A stretch of DNA of 64,000 nt from Beijerinckiaceae bacterium (GTDB lineage Bacteria > Pseudomonadota > Alphaproteobacteria > Rhizobiales > Beijerinckiaceae). A program made the translations under genes and the position numbers. The notes below the pieces were generated by a model that was not told the DNA's origin, did not search any database, and worked only from the letters and a program-made list of their open reading frames with translations. The stretch lies in assembly GCA_027531565.1 (NCBI GenBank), contig JAPZSB010000007.1, positions 930,001 through 994,000 on the forward strand. The letters are read 5' to 3'. Positions within the stretch are counted from its first letter, which is position 1; every line of letters starts with the position of its first letter. This document shows positions 55,726-64,000 of this stretch, in pieces.

Positions 55726-55877
55726 GAGCAACTCCCCCGGGGCGCGCAGCATGATTGCGCGTTTTTTGCAGCGCGTCATGCCTCTTCGCGAAGGAAAGGG
55801 GCGGAGTCGACCCGGTCAGCCTTGCGGTTTCCGCATGCAATGCATGCGGAACTCCGATGGCTTCAACGGAATCCGGG

Positions 55878-57062
55878 TCAGATCACGTTGCGTTCGAGCA
55901 GGGGCCGGTTCGCTGCAAGGCGATCAAATCCGAGATCACCGAGATCGAGGCTGCGGTAGCCGCCCTCAACGATCAACTCCGCCAGGCCGCGCCCGATTGC
56001 GGGCGATTGCTGCAGGCCATGGCCGGAAAAGCCGCAGGCGAGATAGGCATTCGCGAGGTCACCCAGCCGGCCGACAACGGCATTGTGGTCGAGCAGGTTC
56101 ATGTCGTAATGGCCGGCCCAGGCGCGGCCGGGGCGAATGGCCTCGAAGGCCGGGATCCGCGTGGCCAGGGCAGGCCAGATCACCTCTTCGAAGAGCGGCC
56201 AGTCAACCTCGAAATCATGCGCGAAATCAACAGGCTCCGGCTCATCCGGCGAATAGCCGGTGATGAAGCCGGTGCCTTCCGGCCGCCACCAGACGCCGGT
56301 CGTGTCGATGACCAGCGGGTGGGCGGGAAAATCGCCCTTCGCCGCGAAGGAGAAGACCGAGCGCTTCTTGGCATAGACCGGCACCGGAAAGCCGGCCTGC
56401 TCGCACAGCACACGCGCGCCGGAGGCGCCGGCCGCGTTGACGAACGCACCGCAGGCAATGCTTTCGCCGGATTCGAGCACGACCGACTCGATCCGGTCGG
56501 CCTTCCGCTTGAGGCCGGTCACGCGGGCCTTGCGGTATTCCACACCGGCGGCACGGGCCGCCTTGCGGAAGGCCTGCATCAGGCCATAGCCGTCGAACCA
56601 GCCTTCGCCGGAGAGTCCGAGCGAGCCGATGGCGACATCCTCCGTCGAGAGATAGGGAAAGCGCGCCGACAACTCTGCCGGATCGAGCAGGGCAATGCAG
56701 GCGCCGAGCCGGGTCTGGTCGGCATTATTGGCGTCGAAGACCGGCCGGGCGGCCTCGGTGCCGAGATAGAGATAGCCGCCCTCGTGCAGGCCGATCTCGG
56801 GGCGATCGCCCTCCACGGCGAGCCTTTCGCCGATCTCGCGCAGGAAGCCGATGCCGTAGAGCGAGATGGCAATATTCACCGGCTGCGAGAATTGCTGGCG
56901 GATGGACCCGGCCGAGAGGGCCGAAGCCGAGAACTGGTAGGAGGGATCGGGCTCGATCACGAGGATCCGGCCGCGGAATCCGGCATGGGTGGCGAGGTGC
57001 CAGGCGATGGAGGAGCCGATCACGGCACCTCCGGCAATCACAATATCGGCTGTATCCGTCAT
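55878..57062 (-). CDS. FAD-dependent amino-acid oxidase family protein (DAO superfamily)
   Basis: A 394-residue DAO-superfamily flavoprotein. The FAD motif is ADIVIAGGAVIGSSIAWHL at residues 5-23, with a FSASALSAGSIRQQFS segment and C-terminal YLACGFSGHGLQQSPAIG. It resembles FOXRED1 and sarcosine-oxidase-like proteins. It is divergent from an aldehyde dehydrogenase of the L-piperidine-6-carboxylate type, whose usual partner is L-pipecolate oxidase, so pipecolate is one guess. D-amino acid or N-methyl amino acid oxidation are alternatives. Confidence 0.85.
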   Translation of the reverse strand: MTDTADIVIAGGAVIGSSIAWHLATHAGFRGRILVIEPDPSYQFSASALSAGSIRQQFSQPVNIAISLYGIGFLREIGERLAVEGDRPEIGLHEGGYLYLGTEAARPVFDANNADQTRLGACIALLDPAELSARFPYLSTEDVAIGSLGLSGEGWFDGYGLMQAFRKAARAAGVEYRKARVTGLKRKADRIESVVLESGESIACGAFVNAAGASGARVLCEQAGFPVPVYAKKRSVFSFAAKGDFPAHPLVIDTTGVWWRPEGTGFITGYSPDEPEPVDFAHDFEVDWPLFEEVIWPALATRIPAFEAIRPGRAWAGHYDMNLLDHNAVVGRLGDLANAYLACGFSGHGLQQSPAIGRGLAELIVEGGYRSLDLGDLGFDRLAANRPLLERNVI

Positions 57063-57278
57063 CGGCGTTTCCGCCCGGCCTGGCCGGGTCGATCAGGAAG
57101 GAGGGATGATTTCCCGCTTCTTCGCGTGTTTCGCCGGGGTTTCAAAGCGAATTCTCCCGATGCGATGCGAAAATCCGCGAAAGAAGGCATTCCCCTGCCC
57201 ATGGGCTTGGTCTAGCGTCGGGCCAAATCACGATCCGCCGGCAGCGCCGAGCCGCGCCGGCCATTCAGGGAAATCCGC

Positions 57279-58844
57279 ATGTCCAATTTTCTGGCCCAGG
57301 AATTCGCGTCCATGGTCTCCGCTCCGAAACAGGAAGCGGAGATCCTGCTCGAGGGTTTCGGCATTCCCGCCGCCCGGCTGCATGGCGGCACCTTGAAAGT
57401 CCGCTCGCCGATCAATGGCGAGACCGTTGCCGAGATCGCCGAGCATTCCGCCGAGGATGTCCGCGCGGCGATCGGCCGGGCGAGCCAGGCTTTCCTCGCC
57501 TGGCGGCAGGTGCCGGCGCCGAAGCGCGGTGAATTCGTACGGCTGATCGGCGAGGAGCTGCGCAAGGCCAAGACGCAGCTCGGCCTGCTTGTGACGCTGG
57601 AGGCGGGCAAGATCACCTCCGAAGGCCTCGGCGAAGTGCAGGAAATGATCGACATCTGCGATTTCGCGGTCGGCCTGTCGCGCCAGCTCTACGGGCTGAC
57701 CATCGCCACGGAACGCCCGAACCACCGGATGATGGAAACCTGGCATCCGCTCGGGCCGGTCGGCGTGATCACCGCCTTCAATTTCCCGGTCGCGGTCTGG
57801 GCCTGGAATGCGGCGCTGGCCTTTGTCTGCGGCGATCCGGTGGTCTGGAAGCCATCCGAGAAGACCCCGCTCACGGCTTTGGCGGTTGGCGAGATCGTCA
57901 AGCGGGCCGCACAGCGCTTCGAGGCGGAGGGCAACGGCACCATTCCGGCCGGGCTGTCGGAAATCGTGATCGGTGCCGCGCCGGTGGGCGAGGCCTTGGT
58001 CTCGGATGCGCGGGTGCCGCTTGTCTCGGCGACGGGCTCGACGGCGATGGGCCGCAAGGTGGGCCCGAAACTGGCCGAGCGCTTCGCACGGGCGCTGCTG
58101 GAACTCGGCGGCAACAATGCCGCCATCGTCACGCCGAGCGCCGATCTCGATCTGGCGCTGCGCGGTATCGCCTTCGCGGCGATGGGCACGGCAGGCCAGC
58201 GTTGCACGACCTTGCGGCGCCTGTTCCTGCACCGCTCCATCGCCGATGCGCTGATGCCGCGGCTGATCAAGGTCTGGGCTTCGGCGAAGATCGGCGATCC
58301 GCGCGTCACCGGCACGCTGATCGGCCCGCTGATCGACGAGGCGGCCTTCCAGGGGATGGAACGGGCGCTGGCGGAGGCACGGGCCCTGGGCGCCACAGTG
58401 CATGGCGGCGGCCGGGCCGAGGGTGTGGCCGGCGGCGTCTATGTGAGGCCGGCTCTGGTCGAAATGGCCGGCCAGGCCGGGCCGATGCTGCACGAGACCT
58501 TCGCGCCGATCCTCTATGTCACGCGTTATGACACGATCGAGGAGGCCATTGCGCTCAACAATGCCGTGGGAGCGGGGCTGTCCTCGTCGATCTTCACCCG
58601 CGACATGCGCGAGGCGGAACTCTTCGTCTCGGCGGCCGGCTCGGATTGCGGCATCGCCAACGTCAATATCGGACCGTCCGGCGCCGAGATCGGCGGGGCG
58701 TTCGGCGGCGAGAAGGAAACCGGGGGCGGGCGCGAGGCGGGCTCGGATTCGTGGAAGGCCTATATGCGCAGGGCCACGAACACGATCAATTACGGCAACG
58801 CCCTGCCTCTGGCGCAGGGCGTCAAGTTCGACGTGGATGGCTGA
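57279..58844 (+). CDS. Aldehyde dehydrogenase of the ALDH7/AmaB type
   Basis: A 521-residue NAD-dependent aldehyde dehydrogenase. The catalytic Cys is in GTAGQRCTTLRR, the Glu in LELGGNNAAIV, and the GSTAMGRKV cofactor motif also occurs. It belongs to the ALDH7 group (alpha-aminoadipic semialdehyde/L-piperidine-6-carboxylate dehydrogenase, AmaB), by its N-terminus MSNFLAQEF and the IVIGAAPVGEAL loop. It would oxidise the lysine-derived semialdehyde to 2-aminoadipate. It has its own upstream region (57063-57278) and is divergent from the FAD oxidoreductase. Confidence 0.88.
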   Translation: MSNFLAQEFASMVSAPKQEAEILLEGFGIPAARLHGGTLKVRSPINGETVAEIAEHSAEDVRAAIGRASQAFLAWRQVPAPKRGEFVRLIGEELRKAKTQLGLLVTLEAGKITSEGLGEVQEMIDICDFAVGLSRQLYGLTIATERPNHRMMETWHPLGPVGVITAFNFPVAVWAWNAALAFVCGDPVVWKPSEKTPLTALAVGEIVKRAAQRFEAEGNGTIPAGLSEIVIGAAPVGEALVSDARVPLVSATGSTAMGRKVGPKLAERFARALLELGGNNAAIVTPSADLDLALRGIAFAAMGTAGQRCTTLRRLFLHRSIADALMPRLIKVWASAKIGDPRVTGTLIGPLIDEAAFQGMERALAEARALGATVHGGGRAEGVAGGVYVRPALVEMAGQAGPMLHETFAPILYVTRYDTIEEAIALNNAVGAGLSSSIFTRDMREAELFVSAAGSDCGIANVNIGPSGAEIGGAFGGEKETGGGREAGSDSWKAYMRRATNTINYGNALPLAQGVKFDVDG

Positions 58845-58856
58845 TCCCGCCGGGGG

Positions 58857-59495
58857 TCACGCCCGGGATTCGCGGGCCTCGAAGATCCAGGCCGCCACCG
58901 CGCCGTAGATCACGTGGCCGGCGAAGCTCATGAAGGAGAGTTCGCCGCCCTCGCCCAGCAGGTAGAAGGACAAGCCGCCGAGCGGCGCCATCAGGCCGAG
59001 GGCATTCAGCCAGGTGAAGGTGCCCCAGGCGATCGAATCCCGCAGCCGTTCGTTGCGGTTGATGAAGCGCGTCGCGATGAAGAGGGCAACGATGGCCCAG
59101 AAGACCAGATGCCCGGGTGTTCCCGCGCCCTTGGCGAAGTAGAAAGCCACGCCAAGGCTGAAGGTCAGGAACACAACGGCATCGAGGACGAGGCTCCAGT
59201 TCTTCAGATGGCGCGAGATCACGAAATAGAGGATCGGATAGCCGATGATGCCGACGGCATAATGCAGCACTTCGCGCAGGTAATAGTTCACCGAAAGGCC
59301 AAGATTATGCTGGAAGATCGCGTCGATCAGCCCGGCAGGCTCGAGCGGATAGCCCAGGACCGCCTTGGTCAGGACCCGGGCCCAGATCTCCCAGATCAGG
59401 AGGCCGGCCAGGCCGCCGAGCGCGAGGTTGACGACGGTCCGGGTGCCCGGAATGGTGATGGCCCGTGTGGCGGCCGGCATGGTCGAAGCGTTCAT
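58857..59495 (-). CDS. Uncharacterised membrane protein, five to six spans
   Basis: A 212-residue membrane protein without a family name that I recognise. Spans lie at about residues 22-42, 68-84, 92-112, 118-136, 150-175 and near the end. The segment between the first spans is rich in conserved-looking polar residues (YYLREVLHYAVGIIGYP). GGGGG precedes ATG 59495, which is used instead of a longer frame over the divergent CaiB gene. It converges on the aldehyde dehydrogenase stop with a 12-base gap. No transporter or enzyme motif is visible. Confidence 0.75.
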   Translation of the reverse strand: MNASTMPAATRAITIPGTRTVVNLALGGLAGLLIWEIWARVLTKAVLGYPLEPAGLIDAIFQHNLGLSVNYYLREVLHYAVGIIGYPILYFVISRHLKNWSLVLDAVVFLTFSLGVAFYFAKGAGTPGHLVFWAIVALFIATRFINRNERLRDSIAWGTFTWLNALGLMAPLGGLSFYLLGEGGELSFMSFAGHVIYGAVAAWIFEARESRA

Positions 59496-59680
59496 GAAAT
59501 CCCCCCGTTCCGGGCCCCGATGGCCCGTCAGTTCCGTGTTTCCGTTATGCCTGCTGCCATCGGGAAAGGGAAAACACACCTGTTCACGGCTTGGCGAGAA
59601 CCGCGTGACAGCCTTGCCGGCGGGCAGGGCGTGCCGCTGGAGGCTTGCGGGCGCGCGCGGAGTGTGATCCTGCTTCAGCC

Positions 59681-60868
59681 ATGACACAGAATGCTGCTTC
59701 CCGCCCCCTTGAGGGGCTTCGCGTCCTCGAACTGGCGCGGATCCTGGCCGGGCCATGGATCGGCCAGCTTCTCGCCGATCTCGGGGCCGATGTCGTCAAG
59801 GTGGAGCGCAAGGGCGCCGGCGACGATACCCGCAGCTGGGGGCCACCTTTCGTGGCGGCGACGGATGGCGGCGATCTCGGCGCGGCCTATTTCCATTCCT
59901 GCAACCGCGGCAAGCGTTCGATCGAGGCCGATTTCGAGAATGCCGACGATCTCGCGATGATCCGCCGCCTGGCCGGAGCCGCGGATGTGGTCGTCGAGAA
60001 TTTCAAGGTCGGCGGGCTGAAGAAATACGGCCTTGATGCGGATTCGCTGCGGTCGATGAAACCCTCGCTGATCTATTGCTCGATCACCGGGTTCGGGCAG
60101 GAGGGCCCCTATGCGCCGCGCGCGGGCTACGATTTCCTGATCCAGGGCATGGCCGGGGCCATGGACATTACCGGTCAGCCGGACGGGCAGCCGACCAAGG
60201 CCGGCTATGCGACGGCCGATATCTTCACCGGCATGTATGCCACGGTAGCGATCCTCTCGGCGCTGCGGCGCCGGGATGCCGGCGGTGGCGGGGCGCATAT
60301 CGACTGTGCGCTGCTGGACAGCCAGATCGCCGTGCTGGGCAACCAGGCGATGAACTATCTCGTCGGAGGCAAGCCACCGTCGCGGCTGGGCAATGCCCAT
60401 CCGAATATCGTGCCCTACGAGGTGTTCCCGGTGGCGGATGGCTACGTCATCATCGCCAGCGGGAATGACGGGCAGTATCGCAAGCTGTGCGAGGCGCTCG
60501 GCGCGCATGATCTGGCCAGCCATCCCGATTACGCCACCAATCGCGGCCGTGTGGCCAATCGGGCCGTGCTCGTGCCGGCGCTTTCCGCGCATACCGCGCG
60601 ATTCGGCAAGGCCGAGCTGCTGGCGATGCTGGAAAGGGCCGGCGTGCCGGCCGGGCCGATCAACCGGCTCGACGAGGTCTTCGCCGATCCGCAGGTGCTG
60701 GCCCGCGGCATGAAGATCGACCTTCCGCGCCCCGAGGCCGAAGCCGGTCATGTGCCGAGCGTGCGCACGCCGATCCTGATCGATGGCGTGCCGCAGGTTT
60801 CGCGCCGTCCCTCCCCGATCCTGGGTGAACATACCCGGGATGTTCTCGAAGACCCGAACTGGAAATGA
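59681..60868 (+). CDS. CaiB/BaiF family CoA transferase
   Basis: A 395-residue class III CoA transferase. Features: the N-terminal LRVLELARILAGPWIGQLL, the CoA-binding VKVERKGAGDDTRSWGPP, and the catalytic Asp region GQEGPYAPRAGYDFLIQGM. These enzymes move CoA between carboxylic acids such as oxalate/formate, succinate or carnitine derivatives. Its stop overlaps the start of the TPP enzyme by 4 bases (ATGA), so the pair is coupled. The acids used are unknown. Confidence 0.92.
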   Translation: MTQNAASRPLEGLRVLELARILAGPWIGQLLADLGADVVKVERKGAGDDTRSWGPPFVAATDGGDLGAAYFHSCNRGKRSIEADFENADDLAMIRRLAGAADVVVENFKVGGLKKYGLDADSLRSMKPSLIYCSITGFGQEGPYAPRAGYDFLIQGMAGAMDITGQPDGQPTKAGYATADIFTGMYATVAILSALRRRDAGGGGAHIDCALLDSQIAVLGNQAMNYLVGGKPPSRLGNAHPNIVPYEVFPVADGYVIIASGNDGQYRKLCEALGAHDLASHPDYATNRGRVANRAVLVPALSAHTARFGKAELLAMLERAGVPAGPINRLDEVFADPQVLARGMKIDLPRPEAEAGHVPSVRTPILIDGVPQVSRRPSPILGEHTRDVLEDPNWK

Positions 60869-62529
60869 TGACCATGCCGCGTACCGGAGCCCAAATCCTC
60901 GTCGATCAACTGGCCAGGCAGCAGGTCACCGATATCTTCTGCGTGCCCGGCGAGAGCTATCTCGCCGTGCTCGATTCCCTCCATGACGCGGCCATCCGCG
61001 TCACCGTCTGCCGGCAGGAAGGCTCCGCTGCGATGATGGCGGACACGGTCGGGCGGCTGACCGGGCGGCCGGGCATCTGCTTCGTGACGCGCGGGCCCGG
61101 CGCGACCAATGCCAGCCCGGGCGTGCATATCGCCCATCAGGATTCGGTGCCGATGATCCTGTTTGTCGGCCAGATCGAACGCTCGGCCCGCGAGCGTGGC
61201 GCCTTCCAGGAGCTGGATTACCGCGCGGTCTTCGGCAGCATGACGAAATGGACGACCGAGATCGATGATGCCGCGCGCATCCCGGAAATCCTCTCCCGTG
61301 CCTTCCATGTGGCGATGTCCGGCCGACCCGGGCCAGTGGTCATTGCCCTGCCGGAGGACATGCTGGTCGAGATGGCCGAAGTCGCCGATGCACCGTATGT
61401 GACGCCGGCCGAAACCGCACCCTCGCTCTCGGCCATGGCGGAACTCCAGAAGCGGCTCTGGGCCGCGAAATCGCCTGTCATGCTGCTGGGTGGCACGCGC
61501 TGGACCGAGGGGGCGATCCGTACGGTCACCCGCTTCGCGGAGCGATTCGAGCTGCCCGTCGCGGTCAGCTTCCGGCGGCAGATGCTGTTTCCGGCGGATC
61601 ATCCGAACTTCGCCGGCGATCTCGGCATCGGCCCGAACCCGGCCCTGCTGAAGCGGATCCGCGAGGCTGATCTCGTGCTTGCGGTCGGCGCGAGGATCGG
61701 GGAAATGCCGAGCCAGGGCTATACGCTGTTCGACATTCCCGGCGACGGCAGCCGGCTTGTCCATGTCCATCCCGGTGCGGAAGAGCTTGGCCGGGTCTAC
61801 GCCCCGGCGCAGGCCATCCATGCCGATCCCGCGAGCTTCGCGGCCGCGCTCGAAGGCGTGCATCCGCCGCGGGTGATCCCGTGGAAGGGGCAGGCCGAGG
61901 AGGCGCATGCCAGCTTCCTCGGCTGGACCACGCCGAAACCGATTCCCGGGCGGCTCCAGATGGGCGAGATCATGCTCCATCTGCGCGAAAGGCTGCCACC
62001 GGACACGATTCTCTGCAATGGCGCCGGCAACTACGCCACATGGCTGCATCGCTATTACCGGTTCAACCGGTACCAGACGCAATCGGCACCAACCTCGGGC
62101 TCGATGGGCTACGGCGTGCCGGCGGCGGTGGGGGCCAAGCGGATCTTCCCGGAACGCATGGTCGTGGCCTTTGCCGGCGATGGCTGCTTCCTGATGAACG
62201 GGCAGGATTTCGCGACCGCCGTGCAATACGACCTGCCGATTATCGTCCTGGTCATCGATAATGGCATGTACGGCACGATCCGCATGCATCAGGAGCGCGA
62301 ATATCCGGGCCGTGTCTCCGCAACGGCGCTGAAGAACCCGGATTTCGCGGCCTATGCGCGGGCTTTCGGCGGCCATGGCGAGCGGGTGGAGACGACGGCG
62401 GACTTCGCGCCGGCTTTCGCCCGGGCAATGGCTTCCGGCAAGCCCGCCATCCTGCATTGCCTGATCGATCCGGAAGCCATCACGCCGACCACGACGATCA
62501 CCGCTTTGCGGGAGGCGGCCAAAGCCTGA
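60865..62529 (+). CDS. Thiamine pyrophosphate enzyme of the acetolactate-synthase-like group
   Basis: A 554-residue TPP enzyme with the three-domain layout. The catalytic Glu is in CRQEGSAAMMAD, and the TPP motif GDG occurs in FAGDGCFLMNGQDF, with a NGMYGTIRMHQ end. It belongs to the acetolactate-synthase-like/benzaldehyde-lyase-type group and not to IlvB proper, because no regulatory subunit gene follows. Coupled by ATGA to a CoA transferase, recalling oxalyl-CoA decarboxylase/formyl-CoA transferase pairs, but OXC-specific residues are not evident. Start could also be ATG 60874. Confidence 0.85.
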   Translation: MMTMPRTGAQILVDQLARQQVTDIFCVPGESYLAVLDSLHDAAIRVTVCRQEGSAAMMADTVGRLTGRPGICFVTRGPGATNASPGVHIAHQDSVPMILFVGQIERSARERGAFQELDYRAVFGSMTKWTTEIDDAARIPEILSRAFHVAMSGRPGPVVIALPEDMLVEMAEVADAPYVTPAETAPSLSAMAELQKRLWAAKSPVMLLGGTRWTEGAIRTVTRFAERFELPVAVSFRRQMLFPADHPNFAGDLGIGPNPALLKRIREADLVLAVGARIGEMPSQGYTLFDIPGDGSRLVHVHPGAEELGRVYAPAQAIHADPASFAAALEGVHPPRVIPWKGQAEEAHASFLGWTTPKPIPGRLQMGEIMLHLRERLPPDTILCNGAGNYATWLHRYYRFNRYQTQSAPTSGSMGYGVPAAVGAKRIFPERMVVAFAGDGCFLMNGQDFATAVQYDLPIIVLVIDNGMYGTIRMHQEREYPGRVSATALKNPDFAAYARAFGGHGERVETTADFAPAFARAMASGKPAILHCLIDPEAITPTTTITALREAAKA

Positions 62530-62691
62530 TCCCAAGCCCATGGCCTGAGCCTCCCCTCCCGCCCTGCTTCTGCCGGAATCTGCGCGCATCCCCCGCAAGG
62601 GCGAGGGCACTAACCTCGCCTTAAGGGCGCGCGGGCAGGATGGAGCGCGGGAAGGCCCGCCTCCGGGCGGGCAAGGGAGATCCGGGACGGA

Positions 62692-64000
62692 ATGGGACGG
62701 GCAGGCGGCCCCAGGGAGCGGCGTGAGCCGCGCTTCGATGACGGCGGTTTCGGCAGCGAGGGCGGGTTGCGCCTTTCCGCCGACGACCGGCCCGTGAAGC
62801 GCGCGCGCGGCAGGGGGCCGGCCCCGAGACGCCCGCGCCGGAGCGGACGCGGCTTTTTCGGAACGCTGTTCTACTGGAGCTTCGTGATGGGCCTCTGGGC
62901 CCTGCTCGCTCTGGGCGGCGTTGTTGCCTATTTCGCGATGAAATTGCCGCCGATCGACCAGCTCAGCGTGCCGAAACGGCCGCCGAACATCGCCATTCTC
63001 GCCAGTGACGGCACCTTGATCGCCAATCGTGGCGAGACCGGCGGCTCGACCGTGCCGATCGCCGAGTTGCCACCCTATGTCGGCAAGGCGTTCGTGGCCA
63101 TCGAGGACCGCCGCTTCTACCAGCATTTCGGCATCGATCTTGCCGGCCTTGCCCGCGCTGTTGTCAAGAATGTCGCCGCCCGCCGCGCCGAGCAGGGCGG
63201 CTCGACGCTGACGCAGCAGCTTGCCAAGAACATCTTCCTCACGCAGGAGCGCACCCTCTCCCGCAAGGCACAGGAAGCCCTGCTCGCGCTGTGGCTGGAG
63301 CGGAACTATACCAAGGACCAGATCCTCGAGCTCTACATGAACCGGGTGTATTTCGGCGCCGGCGCCTACGGGATCGAGGCGGCCAGCCAGAAATTCTTCG
63401 GCAAGAGCGCGCGGGCCGTCACGCTTGGCGAGGCCGCCGTGCTGGCGGGGCTGGTGCAATCTCCCTCGCGGCTCGCTCCGAACAGGAACCCGGAAGGCGC
63501 GGCAGAGCGCGCCGCCCTCGTCATGGCCAAGATGGTCGAAGCCGGCTACGCCACGCCGGAGCAGGCGAAGAGCTCGAAGTTCAATACCGCCGATGCCCGC
63601 AAGCGCGCCAAGCCCGGACAGGGCAACTACGCCGCAGACTGGATCATGGATATTCTCGACGACCATATCGGTGCGGTCGAGACCGATATCGTCGTCCGCA
63701 CGACGATCGACCCGAAGTTGCAGGCCATGGGCGAGCGCGCCTTTGCCACGGCCTTCGAGCCGAAGCGCGGCAAACTCAATGTCGAGCAGGCGGCTCTGGT
63801 GGCCATGGCGCCCGACGGCGCCGTGCGCGCGATGCTGGGAGGCCGGGATTATGCCGAGAGCCAGTTCAACCGGGCCATCGCCGCCAAACGCCAGCCGGGC
63901 TCCTCGTTCAAGCCGTTCGTCTATCTGGCTGCCCTGGAGAAGGGGATGACGCCGGAGACCGTGCGCGAGGATGCGCCGATCAACATCCGCGGCTGGAAGC
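62692..64000 (+). CDS. Penicillin-binding protein 1A family (bifunctional), 5' part
   Basis: The first 436 codons of a class A PBP; the gene runs off the right edge. A basic, Arg-rich cytoplasmic tail (about 60 residues) precedes one span (SFVMGLWALLALGGVVAYF). The transglycosylase domain has EDRRFYQHFGID with the catalytic Glu and RAEQGGSTLTQQLAKN. The transpeptidase domain begins with the active-site Ser in RQPGSSFKPF, so both domains are present. It polymerises and cross-links murein at the membrane. ATG 62692 follows GGGAGATCCGGGACGG. Confidence 0.93.
   Translation, partial: MGRAGGPRERREPRFDDGGFGSEGGLRLSADDRPVKRARGRGPAPRRPRRSGRGFFGTLFYWSFVMGLWALLALGGVVAYFAMKLPPIDQLSVPKRPPNIAILASDGTLIANRGETGGSTVPIAELPPYVGKAFVAIEDRRFYQHFGIDLAGLARAVVKNVAARRAEQGGSTLTQQLAKNIFLTQERTLSRKAQEALLALWLERNYTKDQILELYMNRVYFGAGAYGIEAASQKFFGKSARAVTLGEAAVLAGLVQSPSRLAPNRNPEGAAERAALVMAKMVEAGYATPEQAKSSKFNTADARKRAKPGQGNYAADWIMDILDDHIGAVETDIVVRTTIDPKLQAMGERAFATAFEPKRGKLNVEQAALVAMAPDGAVRAMLGGRDYAESQFNRAIAAKRQPGSSFKPFVYLAALEKGMTPETVREDAPINIRGWK

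Noticed and set aside
59681-62529. Annotation of the CoA transferase and TPP enzyme as formyl-CoA transferase and oxalyl-CoA decarboxylase
   Set aside because: The TPP protein lacks recognisable OXC-specific features and is closer to acetolactate-synthase-type lyases, so the specific names are not justified.
60748-63666. A 972-codon minus-strand frame at the right end
   Set aside because: Antisense to the CoA transferase, TPP enzyme and PBP genes, all with recognisable active sites.
1-64000. CRISPR arrays, insertion sequences, prophage genes, rRNA or replication origin
   Set aside because: I looked for spaced direct repeats, transposase or integrase motifs and rRNA-like stretches and found none.

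Overview
This window is about 64 kb of GC-rich (roughly two-thirds G+C), densely coding bacterial chromosome. The gene content points to the Alphaproteobacteria and most likely the order Hyphomicrobiales (Rhizobiales). The markers are usg, MmcB, a DUF4170 protein, an NDUFA9-like protein, a ScfR-type regulator beside isocitrate lyase, and an irr-fabA-fabB-fabI block. I cannot name a genus. I see no insertion sequences, prophage, CRISPR array, rRNA or replication origin. The region looks like core and metabolic chromosome rather than an island. Both edges cut a gene: a DUF1537/OtnK-type kinase on the left and a class A penicillin-binding protein on the right.

Layout. 1-6.8 kb: M20 amidohydrolase, O-antigen-ligase-like membrane protein, nitroreductase, a membrane-anchored protein with a degenerate nucleotidyltransferase motif, a CDF metal transporter, usg, glutaminase and a DUF4170 protein. 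6.9-10.9 kb: glyoxylate and sugar carbon metabolism, with aceA divergent from an scfR-like regulator followed by tal. 10.9-15.2 kb: three YeeE/YedE (DUF395) sulfur-transport proteins flanking lepA; the first two sit behind a perfect palindrome of the ATTC-N8-GAAT type. 15.2-20.8 kb: ABC exporter, an orphan tricarboxylate-type binding protein, a possible 39-residue secreted peptide, MepA endopeptidase and an aminotransferase. 21-28 kb: a TetR-controlled RND efflux operon, a GMC oxidoreductase and mmcB. 28-31 kb: a degenerate adenylate-forming-enzyme homologue preceded by a triple-hairpin segment, and an orphan RegA/ActR-like regulator with Glu in place of the phosphoacceptor Asp. 31-40.5 kb: a peptide ABC transporter followed by a dipeptide epimerase/N-acetyl-D-Glu racemase homologue, a DUF1611 (DgcN-like) protein, a divergent LysR regulator and a D-amino-acid transaminase. 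40.5-45.6 kb: transketolase, tRNA-Leu(CAG), NDUFA9-like protein, 2-hydroxyacid dehydrogenase and an SH3-domain protein. 45.7-50 kb: irr and the fabA-fabB-DUF3303-fabI-dsbA-like run. 50-64 kb: TauE permease with a COG4091 oxidoreductase, pyruvate carboxylase, an FAD oxidoreductase divergent from an AmaB-like aldehyde dehydrogenase, a membrane protein, a CaiB-type CoA transferase coupled to a TPP enzyme, and the 5' part of a PBP1A gene.

How the genes work together. The most coherent unit is 31-40.5 kb. It can import peptides, epimerise L-Ala-D-Glu or racemise N-acetyl-D-Glu, acetylate D-Glu and transaminate D-amino acids, which suggests use of murein-derived peptides and D-glutamate. aceA/scfR, pyc, tkt and tal form the central-carbon theme. 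The YeeE proteins and TauE form a sulfur-transport theme, with apparent persulfide-type control of one pair. The least explained elements are the phosphoacceptor-less RegA homologue, the structured 29.68-29.79 kb segment next to the degenerate ANL protein, and the membrane-anchored degenerate nucleotidyltransferase. All functions are assigned by reading motifs and family resemblance, not by database search.
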